Below, in pieces: positions 43,437-55,090 of a DNA stretch of 64,000 bases (position 1 is the first letter of the stretch; each line of letters starts with the position of its first letter). Location of the stretch: positions 63,037,103 to 63,101,102 of the forward strand of contig CM057231.1 of the NCBI GenBank assembly GCA_029891385.1. The letters are read 5' to 3'. The DNA is from Erythroxylum novogranatense. Lineage: Eukaryota; Streptophyta; Magnoliopsida; Malpighiales; Erythroxylaceae. Position numbers and translations under genes: made by a program. The notes beneath the pieces were generated by a model. It searched no databases. It was not told where the DNA came from and was given only the letters and a program-made list of their open reading frames with translations.

Positions 43437-44600
43437 TTGCGGACGCTGAGGGAGAGAGAGCTTTATGCCAAGTTTAACAAGTGTGAGTTCTGGCTTTATG
43501 AGGTAACATTTCTTGGACATGTGATATCACAGGATGGTGTATATGTTGATCCAAGGAAAGTTGAAGCAGTGGTGAATTGGCATGCACCCAAGACAGTGAC
43601 AAAGGTAAGGAGTTTTCTGGGACTGGCTGGTTACTACAGGAGGTTTGTAGAAGGATTCTCCATGATAGCTGCTCCGATGACTAAGCTATTGAGGAAGAAT
43701 CAGAAGTTTATCTGGACTGATGAATGTCAAAAGAGCTTTGAGGAGCTCAAGCTTAAATTGACAAGTGCTCCAGTTTTAATTCTGCCTTCTGGTGATGAGG
43801 GCTATACAGTGTATAGTGACGCTTCGAGGAAGGGTCTCGGTTGTGTGTTGATGCAGGGAGACAGGGTGATAGCTTATGCTTCAAGGCAACTGAAGCAGTA
43901 TGAGTTATATTACCCAACTCATGACTTGGAGTTGGCAGCAGTGATTTTCTCCTTGAAGATTTGGAGGCATTATCTATATGGGGTTCAGACAAGGATCTTT
44001 ACTGATCACAAGAGTCTCAAGTACTTACTGAGCCAGAAAGAGCTGAATTTGAGACAGAGAAGATGGATTGAGTTGCTCAAGGACTATGATTTTTTGATTG
44101 AGTATCATCTAAGCAAAGCGAATGTAGTGGTGGATGCTTTGAGTAGGAAGTCTTCTATTGCCCATGTTCAGACAGTTTATCTTCCTTTATTGGAAGAGAT
44201 GACCAAGCTTAAGATAAGCTTAAAGTGGGAGGAACCAAATTTCCTTCTAGCTAATTTCAGAGTGAGGCCTATACTTCGGGAGAAGGTTAGGGAGTTACAG
44301 GCACAAGATGCAAAATTGAGAATCCTTCGAGAGGAAATTCAGAATGGTAAGACTTCTGAAGTAGTAGTGAGGGATGATGGGCTCATGACAGTGGGGGACA
44401 GGCTTTGTATTCCAGATGTTGAGGAGCTGAAGGATGAGATTTTGGATGAGGCACACAATGCGCCTTATGCCATGCACCCAGGTACCACCAAGATGTACAT
44501 AGAATTAAGAGAGCATTTTTGGTGGAAGGGCATGAAGAGGGATGTAGCAGAGTATGTAAGTAAGTGTCTAGTGTGTCAGCAAGTCAAGTCTGAACACTAG
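43437..44600 (+). pseudogene. RT thumb, RNase H and integrase zinc domain of gypsy B
   Basis: A 387-aa open stretch. Residues ~20-110 are the RT thumb/connection ([19 protein letters not shown]). Residues ~120-240 are RNase H ([40 protein letters not shown], giving the acidic catalytic set). Residues ~345-385 hold the integrase HHCC zinc domain (H...H...CLVCQQVK). The stop TAG at 44598-44600 replaces the Gln normally found after KSEH, consistent with CAG to TAG. The frame carries on into 44601. Confidence 0.9.
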
Positions 44601-45170
44601 GCACCTTTAGGCAAGTTAAGGCCATTGTCCATTCCTGAGTGGAAGTGGCAAAGAGTGACCATGGACTTTCTGATGGGTTTGCCCAAGACCAGTAGGAAGC
44701 ATGATGCCATTTGGGTTATTGTGGATCGGTTGACGAAGTCAGTCCATTTTCTGGCAATCAAGCAGACTAATTCCTTGCATGTGCTAGCAAAGAAGTACAT
44801 TGATGAGATAGTGAGATTGCATGGGATTCCAGATTCTATAGTTTCTAACAGGGATCCTTGGTTCACTTCGAGATTTTCGGGAAGCTTGCAGGAAGCTTTA
44901 GGGACAAAGCTGAATTTTAGCATAGCTTTTCACCCTCAGACGGATGGTCAATCTGAGAGGACCATTCGGACACTTGAGGGAATGCTCAGGGCTTGTGTGT
45001 TGGATTTCAAGGGAGCTTGGGATGAGCATTTGCCATTGGTCGAATTAGCTTATAATAATTCGTACCACTCGAGCATTCAAATGGCTCCATGTGAGGCATT
45101 GTATGGAAGGAGGTGTAGGACTCCGATATATTGGGACAAAGAAGGAGAGAGGAAACTGATAGGACCATAA
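44601..45170 (+). pseudogene. Integrase core of gypsy B, catalytic Asp lost
   Basis: The retroviral-type integrase core inserts the cDNA. Numbered from Met at 44625, the first Asp is residue 14 (TMDFLMGLP) and the Glu is residue 111 (TDGQSERT). The second Asp, 36 residues before that Glu, is Asn 75 (VSNRDPWF where relatives have SDRDP). This is a G-to-A change that should abolish activity. The stop TAA at 45168-45170 lies before the C-terminal domain. Confidence 0.9.
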
Positions 45171-45734
45171 TTGATCCAGATGACTGCTGATAAAGTCAAT
45201 CTAGTTAAGCAGCGACTTAAGGCAGCCCAGGATAGGATGAAGAGTTACACTGATACTCATCAGAAGGAGATGGAGTATGAGGTCGGTGAGAAGGTGTTCC
45301 TCAAGACGTCTCCTTGGAAAGGAGTAATGAGGTTTGGCAAGAAAGGCAAGTTGAGTCCGAGGTATATAGGTCCTTATGAAATTCTTGAGAGGATCAGACC
45401 ATTAGCTTACAGGTTAGCGTTGCCACCAGAATTGTCTCAGATTCACGATGTCTTCCATGTTTCCATGCTGAGAAGGTATAGGTCAGATCCTTCTCATATC
45501 ATTCAGGCTTCGGAGGTTCAGTTAAGAGACGATCTGAGTTATGAGGAAATTCCAGTAGAGATCTTGGACACAAGGGAAAAGGTCCTCAGAAATAAGACGA
45601 TTCAGTTAGTTAAAGTTCTGTGGAGGAACCATTCAGTGGAAGAAGCCATGTGGGAGCCTATGGACGCCATGAAGGAGAAGTATCCGCATCTCTTCGATGA
45701 TTCAGGTAAATTTCAAGGACAAAATTTCTTTTAA
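45171..45734 (+). pseudogene. Integrase C-terminus with chromodomain, gypsy B
   Basis: The 187-aa open stretch begins with the GPY/F-type module (LSPRYIGPYEILERI, about residues 60-75). It continues with SQIHDVFHVSMLRRY and ends with a chromodomain at about residues 125-175 (PVEILDTREKVLRNK, VLWRNHSVEEAMWEP). In chromoviruses this domain steers integration toward heterochromatin marks. It is open and well preserved here but cut off from the core by the upstream TAA. It ends naturally 13 bp before the right LTR. Confidence 0.9.
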
Positions 45735-45747
45735 GAGGGGGAGAAAT
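45735..45747 (+). other. Polypurine tract of gypsy B
   Basis: GAGGGGGAGAAA directly before TGTTAGGCCCC. Confidence 0.85.
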
Positions 45748-47435
45748 GTTAGGCCCCAAATTGTTTTTCTTGATGTTATTAGGTATGAATTATGTTGATT
45801 GTATTAATTGTTGCATAGCTTGATTTTAGTGGAAGTGTTAGTGGAAAATTAAGATTAATTTGAGATGAGTGTGGAATTAGTGGTAATGAAAGAATAAAAG
45901 TGTATAAGGGTAAAATGTATGAGGGCGTTATAGGAAGTTAACTTAAGTTGGGAAGATTAAGACTAAGTAAGGAAGGGCATTTTAGCCCATGTGCTATCTT
46001 TAGGCTTAAGGAATAAAAAGAAGAAAAGAAAATAAAAAGAAGAGAGGAAGAAGAGGAGAGGGATAATCGTAGGAAGAGAGGGAGAAGAAGAAGAAAAAGA
46101 GGAAGCTAAGGTTGGCTATTTTTCGAAGGATCTGAAGTATTCCCGGGTAAGTATACGATTGTTTCTTCTTGTTTAGAATGCATTAAACCCTAGATTTGCT
46201 TGGAAAGAAGTAGGAAACGATGGTTTAGGGTTTATGGAAAAAATTGGTAGAAATTCTTTGGGTTGTTGTTTTTATGGGTGATTTTGTGTTGAATGAGTTT
46301 AGAAATGAAGTATTAAGCATGAACTAAGGTTGAAATGTGTTGCATGTGAAAGAGGGGAAGGATTTAGTTGGGAAAAATCATGAAAGTTGGGTTTGGAGTC
46401 GTTCTCCAGACCTGCACGTCGCGACGTGCACCATGTCGTTCGTCGCGACGAGCACGAGGCTGTTCGCGCATGGCGTGAGCGAGTCGTTAAATCGCGGCGA
46501 TGCTGCAGGCTGTTCATGGCGTGAGCGAGTCGATTCGTCGCGACGTCTTGTGAGGTTGTTCGTCATGACGTACACGATCGTTCGCGCATGACGTCGCGAG
46601 GCGATGTCTTTCATCGCGACGAGCGGAGGCAGTTCGCCGCGACGAGCCTTCGATTTCCAACAAGGATAGATTTTAGTGTTTTGGGCATATCTTTTGTACA
46701 AAATTCCTATTGAGATGATTTTTGATGCGTTGTAAACTAAAGACATAGATCTACAAGTTTTGTGAAGTAGTGAAGTTATGAATCAGTCTCTAAGGATATG
46801 AATTTTGGATGGAAGTTTCAGCATGAGTTTTTGAATGGGATTTGATTTTTATTTTAGAAAATCAAGTGAGGCAAGCGGAGCAAGAGGATCAAGAGGAAAC
46901 TCATTCCTAGGCAAGAGCAAGCAAGAAATTCAAGGTGGGTTCATGTTTATAATAGAGTAAATAAGTCACTCATTTTTTTGTTCAAATCAAGATAGATTTA
47001 ATGCTTTAAATTGTATCATCAATGATTGCATTACATGTTATTGTGAATGATTATATTTTTCTATATGATTTGCACTCATGATTACTAAAAAGGTTTTCAA
47101 AAAGGGGTTTTCTCCTTTCACGAATACATGCACATGAATTCATGCTTTCCGAAATGTATGACAAGCGAGTTTACAAGCAAGTGCCAGTTTGGAAAACAAG
47201 TTTACAAGACATGCATGTTATGTGGGTTTGCGGTATGTCCCTTATGAACAGTCAAGTGTACATTGACTCACGAAAAGGCTTCTCTCGCCTACCAACAAGT
47301 GGCACAGGGTTCCTCACAAGGATTCCCTCACGAAAATACGTCTACACATAACCATTTCAATGGGGAATGTGTAGTACGTCTTGAATCAGGGACTAACCCT
47401 AACCATTATGTTATGTTATGTGTTCATGATCTTTT
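45748..47435 (+). repeat. 3' LTR of gypsy B, first part
   Basis: TGTTAGGCCCCAAATTG onward matches 23661-25311 with scattered substitutions and a shorter AAATAAAATA run. It carries its own palindrome array (about 46417-46646), in which parts are rearranged and several CGCG have become CATG. It is broken at 47436 by Copia C and does not resume in the window. Confidence 0.9.
46417..46646. repeat. CpG palindrome array, 3' LTR of gypsy B
   Basis: Intact CGTCGCGACG recurs along with CGTCATGACG, CGCATGGCG and CGCCGCGACG. Spacing is less regular than in the 5' LTR because of local duplications (GCGTGAGCGAGTCG occurs twice). Confidence 0.75.
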
Positions 47436-47960
47436 TGTAGGAAAATCCCGGGAGGTACATCATATGTACTGGCAGCGGAAAACAAAAATTTTTGTTCCCA
47501 GGACTTTCCCGAATCCCTGGATCCAGGTATCGGTATGAAGACATCAACCTAAATAGCCAAAAGAGACTATCTCTAAAGGTGATCCACGCAGAGATCAGAA
47601 AATCTAACCGAGTCAAACCCTTTTAACCCGGAATAGCTAGAAGCAGTTAAAGGCTGCTAGACCCTACCTACATCTGGAGAGTGAAGGAAGCGTTGAAGGA
47701 GGATGAAATCCTTGGAGGAGAAGATGAAGAATCAATGGAGAAGATGAAGAAATAGGTTTTCTCAAAACCTTTCTCTTCTTGCAATCACGATCATGCTCTT
47801 CACCAAAGACCAAAGAAAACTCTTTTCTTCTAGCTTATACCATAAGCTCGACCATCATCTTTATGCTTTCAATTTTGTCTTTTAGTTATCATGAAAAGTG
47901 ATGACTAGGCATCTTAAAGGAAGCTTCCATGCTTCCTCTCCTCCCATCCACATGACAAAC

Positions 47961-48021
47961 ATATATATATATATTAATTAATTATTTAATTAATTAATCA
48001 TATATATATATGTATATATAT
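47961..48021. repeat. AT-rich inverted repeat in LTR of C
   Basis: (AT)n, then TTAATTAATTATTTAATTAATTAA, then (AT)n; self-complementary and able to fold into a long hairpin. Confidence 0.8.
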
Positions 48022-49254
48022 TGTCAAGTAGTCCAGTCTGCTGGGAATTGGCCCTAAGCCTACGGGCCCCAGTCTTATGTGACTCCTAAACCTTTCTTAG
48101 CAATATTGATGTCGCGATCTCATCGGGACATATCCCAATCCATTGGGATCCATTTAATCTAATGCTCTCCATAATTGGAACTACGTCAATTACTATTTCT
48201 GATTCTCTGAAACACTCTTATCGTGTGACCCTTTAGGTTCCGGTTATGTTGGCCACTTAGATTAACAATTAATCTGAGCAAGTCATGAGCGGTATCTAGC
48301 AACACATCATGACCCCAATTGACCGGAAAGTAATCGGTTTGATGTATTCATCACGAACCGGATCACGAACCCTTCCATGACAACAATTACCAGTGCAATT
48401 AGTCCTTTCACCATCCTATACCCCACTTGGTTATGAGTATGGTCAAAGTGTCAACTCTCACTAGACCGAGTCTAGCCCAGTGATATCGGTTCTCATCACG
48501 GGACTCATTACTTTATATGTCAATGAAGACACTCTTCATGACATACATGCTGGCCGACCTTAGTAATGATCCCGACAAGAGGCTATGGGTATCTCTTACG
48601 CTAATCCGAAGTGGTGAATCCTTTATTGACTACTCAATTATCTTGAATACCTCAATTTGTACCCAAGCACCACCCTATGAGTTACCTCGGAAGGCAACAA
48701 GGAATGGAGCCAAAGCATAGGATCGATATTCAAGATATCCTTGAGTACCTCAAGTCAAGGATACTTGCACCATTGCTATGATGAGATTATCAACGACACT
48801 TAGATAAGATATCCATGTGATGATCTCATGGCGAGTCATCAATGTACTTACTACTGTTAGTAAGCATCCACATGTCAATTCTAAATATCTCATATTTACG
48901 GTTTACGAGATCCACCGCTTAATCCAATCAAGGAATATGACATGTGCTAGTCTATCCGGATTAATGATGTCGATCTCATTAATCCTATGACTAGGAGAAT
49001 TTGAATCTTGACATAATTGCACATGATAGGAATCTCGGTAGTATGATCACATCATAATTTCCTTCATGCTATGTCATATATCATGGACTTCATTAATTTG
49101 ATTAAAGATCAAATCAATTCATAAACAATGTTTATGAATATCAAATTAATGAATAATGCCTTTTCTTTATTTATTCATAAAGTGCACACGACTTTGAATA
49201 AAACGCGCTAAAGGGATTGCCTTTAGGGCACAAATAAACGATCCGACCTTGAAC

Positions 49255-49333
49255 AAGTCGACTTATCCAATGAACAAGTCGACTTATCGGATATCGAACA
49301 TGTAAGTCGACTTACACATGGTACAATCGACTT
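49255..49333. repeat. AAGTCGACTT palindrome cluster, U3 of C
   Basis: AAGTCGACTT at 49255, 49276 and 49304, and a one-base-short CAATCGACTT at about 49324. Spacings are 21, 28 and 20. The same palindrome forms a larger array in the leader of C. Confidence 0.85.
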
Positions 49334-49343
49334 ATCACTTACA

Positions 49344-49358
49344 AATCTCCCACTTGAC
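49344..49358 (-). other. Polypurine tract of Copia C
   Basis: The minus strand reads GTCAAGTGGGAGATT, ending against the LTR. Confidence 0.75.
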
Positions 49359-50977
49359 CTAAAGCCAATCGCCTTAGTATCTAATACCATAAGCGAGTCC
49401 ATGAGAATCACAATTCTCCTGTGACAATGGCTTTGTCAGCGAACAACAACACTTTGCTCTGTAGAATTCTCTCTATCGAGGATATCATCTCGACTAATGA
49501 TCTCCCGAATCGGCATAATACGAGTTCGGATCGTCAATAAGACCTTGGTTCCTTTGCTGCGACTAGCCCCATTGTATCACAATACAATCCTATGGGCCCA
49601 TCACGGTAGGGACGAGATCAAGTTCGATAATGAACTTCGATCAAATCGCTTCCTCTGCGCATCTCATGCGGCAATGTACTCTGCCTCGGTTGATGAATCA
49701 GCGATCCTCTCTTGTTTGGAACTTTTCCAATCGACCGCCACGCTATTCGGTGTGAATGTATATAACTGATTGTGATTGTAATTATCCTTATCAGTTAAAT
49801 ACTAGCATCTGAATGCCCGCCACTTGAGATTTCCATCTCCATAGATCGAAAACATCCTTAGTGCTTCGCAAGTACTTGAGGATATTCTTGACAGCCACCC
49901 AATGACCCTCACGGGATCCGATTGGTATCCGTCGTAACACTTAGAGCATACGATACATCGGGCCTCGACATAACATTGTTCCATGCTAAACCTCTTTAGC
50001 ATCTCATCTATGTACGATAATTGTGAAAGACCAAGCAACCTTTTGATTTATCTCTATAAATCTATATCCCTAGGATATAAGTTGCTTCACCAAGGTCTTT
50101 CATCGCAAATTGATTGGACAACCAAATTTTAACTGATTGCAGCATAGAGACATCGTTTCCTAGTTACAATATGTCATCTACATACAACACAAGGAATACG
50201 ATTGCAGTCCCATTAACCTTCTTATACACCTGATGATCATCCGGATTTTGTGAGAAATCAAACTCTTTGATTGACTCATCAAAACGGATAATCCAACTCC
50301 TGGATGCTTGCTTCAATCCATACATGGAATTCTGAAGCTTGCATACCATTTTGCCATTATAGGAGGTGAAGTCCTCTGGTTGTGTCATATACACATCCTC
50401 GGGAAGATTTCCATTAGAAAGTCGTCTTCACATCCATTGCCATATCTCATAATCATAATGAGTGGCAATGGCTAGGAGTATCTAATGGATTTAAGCATTA
50501 TTACGGGTGAAGGTCTCGTCATAGTCAACTCTTTATGCGTGCGAAATCCTTTAACCAGAAGCATTGCTTTATAGGTAATCAAATTACCATCCATGTTGGT
50601 TTTCTTCTGAAAACTCCTTTGCACCCTGTGGGTTTTATCCCTTCAGGTGTAACAACCAAAGTCCAAACTTGGTTTTCATACATGGAATCCATTCAGATTT
50701 TATGGCACAAAGCCATTTTTCAGACTCTGAACCTTTCAGAACCTGTTCATAGGTAGTAGGCGCATCATCTCATATGAGCAATACGTCATTCTGTTCACTT
50801 ACGAGAAATTCATATCTCTCGGGAACAGTGCGTATCCTACTTAACCTACGAAATTCGTGTGTAATAGAAGGTTGAACTGTTACCTCATCTATATGAGTGA
50901 CAGTTTCAGATTCAGGCAGTTGATCTATGTTTGTTCGAGAATCTTGAACTTCTCCAAGTTCAACTTTGCTCCCACTG
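49359..50977 (-). pseudogene. RT-RNase H of Copia C
   Basis: The minus-strand stretch 50164-50394 carries the C-terminal half of the Copia RT palm: the KLQNSMYGLKQASRSW block, then VLYVDDIL with the catalytic YVDD. 49802-50038 continues with GLSQLSYIDEMLKRFSM, the RT-RNase H connection. RNase H at 49360-49800 is too broken to give motifs. Upstream, 50770-50977 is the RRLSRIRTVPERYEF linker that precedes RT. Frameshifts separate all pieces. F interrupts the gene at 50978-50982 (TCCTC). Confidence 0.8.
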
Positions 50978-50982
50978 TCCTC

Positions 50983-52036
50983 TGTTAAGTCAAACCAGAC
51001 TTCACGTATTAAATAATTTTGATAATAAACAAAGAGAAATATATGGAAGAAAAGCGACGGAAGAAAAGCGAGGCGATACAAAAGGCATTTAAAGAAAAGC
51101 AGGCGGAAGAAAGCGGGCGATACAAAAGCGAGCGAAAGAAAAAAAGCGGAAGGAAAAGCGATACAAAAGGCGGGCGGAAGGAAAACCAGACGATACAAAA
51201 GCATTTAAAGAAAAAGCGAAGCGGAAGGAAGCGATACAAAAGGCATTTAAAGAAAAAGGCGGAAGGAAAAGCGGATGATACAAAAGGCATTTAAAGAAAA
51301 AAAGCAGGCGGAAGAAAAGCGGGCGATACAAAAAAAGACTAAGCTTTACGAAGACAAAAGCGAGACGATACGAAAATAAAGCGGAAGAAAGAAACATCGT
51401 TTAAGGCGGTTCTGAGCTAAACTGAATAACCGTTCTTTAAAGATTCAAAAGCGAGATAGTCAAAAGCAGTTGAAGTTCACTATAAATAAGAGTCGAGATT
51501 GAAGAAGAAACAACTTTTGGAAAAAGTGAATGAAACTCTGTGTATTCAATATCTCGCATCTATCTCGAAAAAAAATTGCGAACTATTTTCGAGTGTATAT
51601 TGTGAAGAGCAACTCTTTTGTAAAAGCTCTTTATCGTTTTCATTTTGAAAAAGTGCTACTGAGATAACTGAAGAGGCTAAGAGTAAAAGAATACTTCTTT
51701 GTTAAGAGACTCAAGAGGCTCATCTAAAGAATACTTGTAATCGGTTTGAGATAGTGAAAATCTCGGAAGAATATCGAGGATCGGACGTAGCCCACGGTTT
51801 AGGGTGAACCGGGATAAAATTGTCTGTGTTCTCTCTCTAACTCTTACTTTTCTTAAATCGTAGTTTTCATTATTAACAAAGTTTTCAAACTAGTTAAGAA
51901 TTGATTTACGATAAGTTTTCGAAAGAACAAGCAATTGTTATTGAAGGGATTAAAGAAAAGTTTATCACAATTCAACCCCCTTCTTGTGTATCTTGGTCAT
52001 ATTAGTACTCAATATATTAACGTGTGATTTACTTGA
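50983..52036 (+). repeat. 5' LTR of Copia F (1054 bp)
   Basis: Minisatellite at 51045-51380, then unique sequence shared with the right LTR and partly with the LTRs of D (the CTCGGAAGAA...TCGAGGATCGGACGTAGCC block). Confidence 0.9.
51045..51380. repeat. Tandem minisatellite in 5' LTR of F
   Basis: Units built from GATACAAAAGGCATTTAAAG and GCGGAAGGAAAAGC, mostly 41-47 bp. GATAC recurs at 51076, 51120, 51161, 51192, 51233, 51277 and 51324. The right LTR has a version at 59840-60180 with TATTTATAC variants. Phe-rich minus-strand ORFs over it are artefacts. Confidence 0.85.
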
Positions 52037-52052
52037 TTGGTATCGAGCAAGG
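52037..52052 (+). other. Primer-binding site of Copia F
   Basis: TTGGTATCGAGCAAGG, the same altered tRNA-iMet-like site as in D. Confidence 0.7.
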
Positions 52053-52092
52053 TGTTCAAGAATCACTCTAATAAAGTGTGAACTAAAGAAAA

Positions 52093-53560
52093 TGGTGGAA
52101 TCACACACGTATATTGCAGAAGGAGCCTCGGTCACGGACCTCCAAAGATTCAATGGTGAAGACTACCACTATTGGAAGGATCGGATGAGATTGTTTATCG
52201 AGTCTACTCACATTGACCTTTGGGACATCATCGAGAATGGACCTTACACACTGAAGATGATGATAAAATCCAATTCCACGAGAAAGATGGACAAATGAAG
52301 CGAAGCAAGATTTCAACTAAACTCCAAGCGAAATTTTTCTTGAGTTGTGCATTGAGCGAAGCGAGTATGACAAAGTGCATGGATGCGATCTGCCAAAGAA
52401 ATGTGGGATACATTATCAATTGCACATGAAGGAACAAATCAAGTGAAGGAGTCCAAGATAAGTATTTTGGTGCATCGAGACGAGTTATTCAAGATGAAAG
52501 AAGAAGAGACCATTGATCAAATGTTTGGAAGATTCCAAACAATTGTTAATGGGCTAAAAGCTCTTGGAAGAGCGTCGATAGTCAAGACCATGTTCGAAAG
52601 ATTTTGAGGAGTGCGCCCAAAAGATGGAGACCCAAAGTAGCTGCTTGACAAGAAGCCAAAGACCTAAGCGTCTTGAAGCTTGATGAATTGCTTGGATCGT
52701 TGAAGATACACAAGTAGAGCTTGATGCGGAAGATAAGCCCAAAAGGAGAAGTCCATAGCGCCAAAGCAAGTCAAAAGAATCACAAAATCCGGAAGAAGAA
52801 AACAAAAGGAATACATCAAAGGCGTTAAAGATTGAAGAAGCAAAGGATGATGATTCCAGAAGTCGAATCTGAATCAAGTGATGAAGGCGATGAGCTATCT
52901 TTCATTTCAAGAAAGATAAGAAGAATGTGGAAAAGAAGTCAAAGGAAATTCAACATTTAGAAGGAGCAATGGCAAAGACGATGAAAAGTCGATAAAGCAT
53001 CCATTACCGTTATGAATGTAAGAAGCGGGACATTACAAGTCCGAGTGTCCAATGTTGAAAAGACAACCCGGAAGGAGTAGAGATAACAAGAAAAGCATGA
53101 TGGCAATATGGGAAGATCTGGATTCATCGAATCGGATACAAGTTCTGGCGTCGAACATGCTAACATATGTCAGTAGTGAAGAAGAAAGTGATGAGGAGGT
53201 AACTTCCGCCTATAATGATATACAAGATGCATATTCGAATTGTTAGAGGATTCTCATGCTATTACGAAGCAGTACAAGTTGTTGAAGAAGAATATGTAGA
53301 AAACCTCAAACATACTCATGAGATAGAGAGTGAGAATATAAGTTTGAGAAAGCAAGTTGAGGAATTGAATAACAACAAAGTTGTAGATAGATCTGAAGAG
53401 ATTAATCAATTGAAAGCGAGAATTAATAATCTCTCAATTGATCTAGCTAAATTCTGAGATAGTACAAAAGGATGAATGAAATGATAGGAGAATACAAACA
53501 TCAGAGGATAAAAGCTGGATTAGGGTTTACTAAAATAAGCCCCTGACATTACGTAGTAAA
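52093..53560 (+). pseudogene. gag of Copia F with coiled coil
   Basis: It starts ATGGTGGAATCACAC. The N-terminal capsid segment reads FNGEDYHYWKDRMRLFIESTHIDLW (about 52150-52225), then DQMFGRFQTIVNGLKAL (52518-52565). The zinc knuckle at about 53010-53050 has lost its first Cys and a base, but GHYKSEC is recognisable. 53215-53457 is a heptad-rich stretch (EEINQLKARINNLSIDLAKF) matching the coiled coil of D. Many small deletions break the frame. Confidence 0.8.
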
Positions 53561-53699
53561 ATCGTTGCTCAAAAAATAAGAAAAGATATCAATCGATTTT
53601 AGAAAGGTCATCAACATTATCATTCTACACATCATTATCATTCATTACATCGATTAACCCTAAAGGACCCAAGAGAATCTGGGTACCTAAAAATAAAAT

Positions 53700-54000
53700 A
53701 ATATCTCTACGAAATCCTTCGTTGGAAGAACCAAAGAAGCACCATTGGTATATGGACATGGATGCTCGCGTCACACATGACGGAAACAAGTTTATGTTCC
53801 TAGATCTTGAAGACAAGAAAGGAGGATCGGTAACTTTTGGAGACAACCAACAAGGAAAGATAATCGGGTTTGGTAAGATTGGTAAGAATTCTCATGCATG
53901 CATTAATAACGTCTTACTAGTTGATGGTTTAAAGCATAACTTGATAAGTATTAGTCAATTATGTGATTCGGTTTTGAAGTTTCTTTTAATCAAAATTTTG
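53700..54000 (+). pseudogene. Protease of Copia F, active site lost
   Basis: The open stretch 53722-54003 runs from HHWYMDMDARVTHDGNKF through KGGSVTFGDNQQGKI to VLLVDGLKHNLISISQLCD. The normal Copia active site WY(L/M)DSGCSRHMTG is altered so that the DSG triad is gone. The other conserved blocks are good. Confidence 0.8.
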
Positions 54001-55090
54001 TGAAGTCGAAACAAAGATGGTTCCATCTTCTTTTCAGCCAAAAGACGAAACAATCTTTATAAAATTGATTTAGGCGTTTTCAGTCTCAAAATATTTCATG
54101 TTTTTATCTCGAAGATGAAAGACCGATCCGCATAAAAACTAGGTCATGTCGGTTTTAAACATATTTCAAAACTTTTGAAACATGATTTGGTAAAAGGTTT
54201 GCCACAAATTCGCTTTTGACAAAGATTTCTATTGTGAAAGTTGTCGAAAGGAAACAAGTTAAAACCTCTTTCTCTTCAAAACATTTCATAACTTCTTCAG
54301 ACCACTTGAGTTGTTACATATGGACTTATTTGGTCCAACAAGAACAATAAGTCTTGGTGGAAAGAAGTATAGACTTGTGATTGTTGATGATTTTACAAGG
54401 TTTTGTTGGATACTTTTCTATCACATAAAGATGAGTCTTTCAAGTGTTTTAGAAACCTTTCCATGAGATTACAAAATGAAAGAGGAATGTCTATAGCAAG
54501 CATAAGGAGTGATCATGGAGGAGAATTTGAAAATGAGAAGTTCAGAGTATTCTGCGAAGAAAAAGGAATTTTTCATAACTTCTCTGCCCCAAGGACTCCA
54601 CAATGAGAATGGAGTTGTTGAGAGGAAGAATAGGACGATTCAAGAGATGGCAAGAACAATGCTGTGCGAGATGAATCTTCCTAAATACTTCAAGCGTAAG
54701 TCATCAATCTGAGATGCTACATTCGAGAATAGAGTCTTCTGCTGCGACCAATGCTGAAGAAAACTCCCTATGAGTTGTGGAATGGAAGGAGACCAAACAT
54801 TTCTTATTTCCATCCTTTTGGCTGCAAGTGCACTTTTCTGAACACAAAGGAAGCTCTGGACAAATTTGATGCGAAGACACTTTCAGGAATTTTTCTAGGC
54901 ATTTCTCTCACTTCAAAGGCATTTAGAGTCTTCAACCTCACCTCAAAGATCGTGAAGAAACTATTCACGTTAAGTTCGATGATAGCTCTCAACCCAATAA
55001 GGAAGAGGAATCAAGAAGATGATCTTTATTCTGATGCCCTTGACGCAGTTGTAAGGAAGTATCTTCATCAGAACACTTCATGATGAAAAG
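54001..55090 (+). pseudogene. Integrase of Copia F
   Basis: Pre-integrase segment at about 54100-54200 (LGHVGFKHISKL-like). In the core, DLFGPTRTISLGGKKY...VIVDDFTRF lies at about 54320-54400, SIRSDHGGEFENEKF at 54490-54545, and VVERKNRTIQEMARTML at 54613-54663. The core C-terminus lies at 54751-55083 (TPYELWNGRRPNISYFHPFGCKC). Frames change at about 54400, 54600 and 54700. Confidence 0.8.

Larger units (their letters stand above)
23661..47435 (+). mobile_element. Ty3/gypsy chromovirus B (Tekay-like), nested and degenerate
   Basis: Order is left LTR, tRNA-iMet PBS, gag, protease, RT, RNase H, integrase, chromodomain, polypurine tract, right LTR. The C-terminal chromodomain and the ~2.2-kb LTRs place it with Tekay/del chromoviruses (established family knowledge applied to visible motifs). 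It is interrupted by D (27639-41099), S3 (41414-42911) and C (from 47436). Its right LTR continues outside the window. Stops and catalytic losses show it is dead. Confidence 0.9.
47436..49343 (-). repeat. 3' LTR of Copia C (1908 bp)
   Basis: The + strand starts TGTAGGAAAATCCC and ends CACTTACA; the polypurine tract abuts the right end. It holds an AT-rich block (47961-48021), long unique stretches, and the AAGTCGACTT sites close to the U3 end (49255-49333). No second copy is available in the window, so the left boundary rests on the break in the B LTR and the TG dinucleotide. Confidence 0.75.

Noticed and set aside
47961..48021. Replication origin or MITE from the AT-rich inverted repeat
   Set aside because: It is a simple (AT)n/TTAA microsatellite inside the LTR of C, without terminal repeats or duplications.
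50770..51397. Phe-rich minus-strand ORFs
   Set aside because: They translate the AAAAGC/GATACAAAAGG minisatellite of F; only 50770-50977 belongs to real coding (the RT linker of C).
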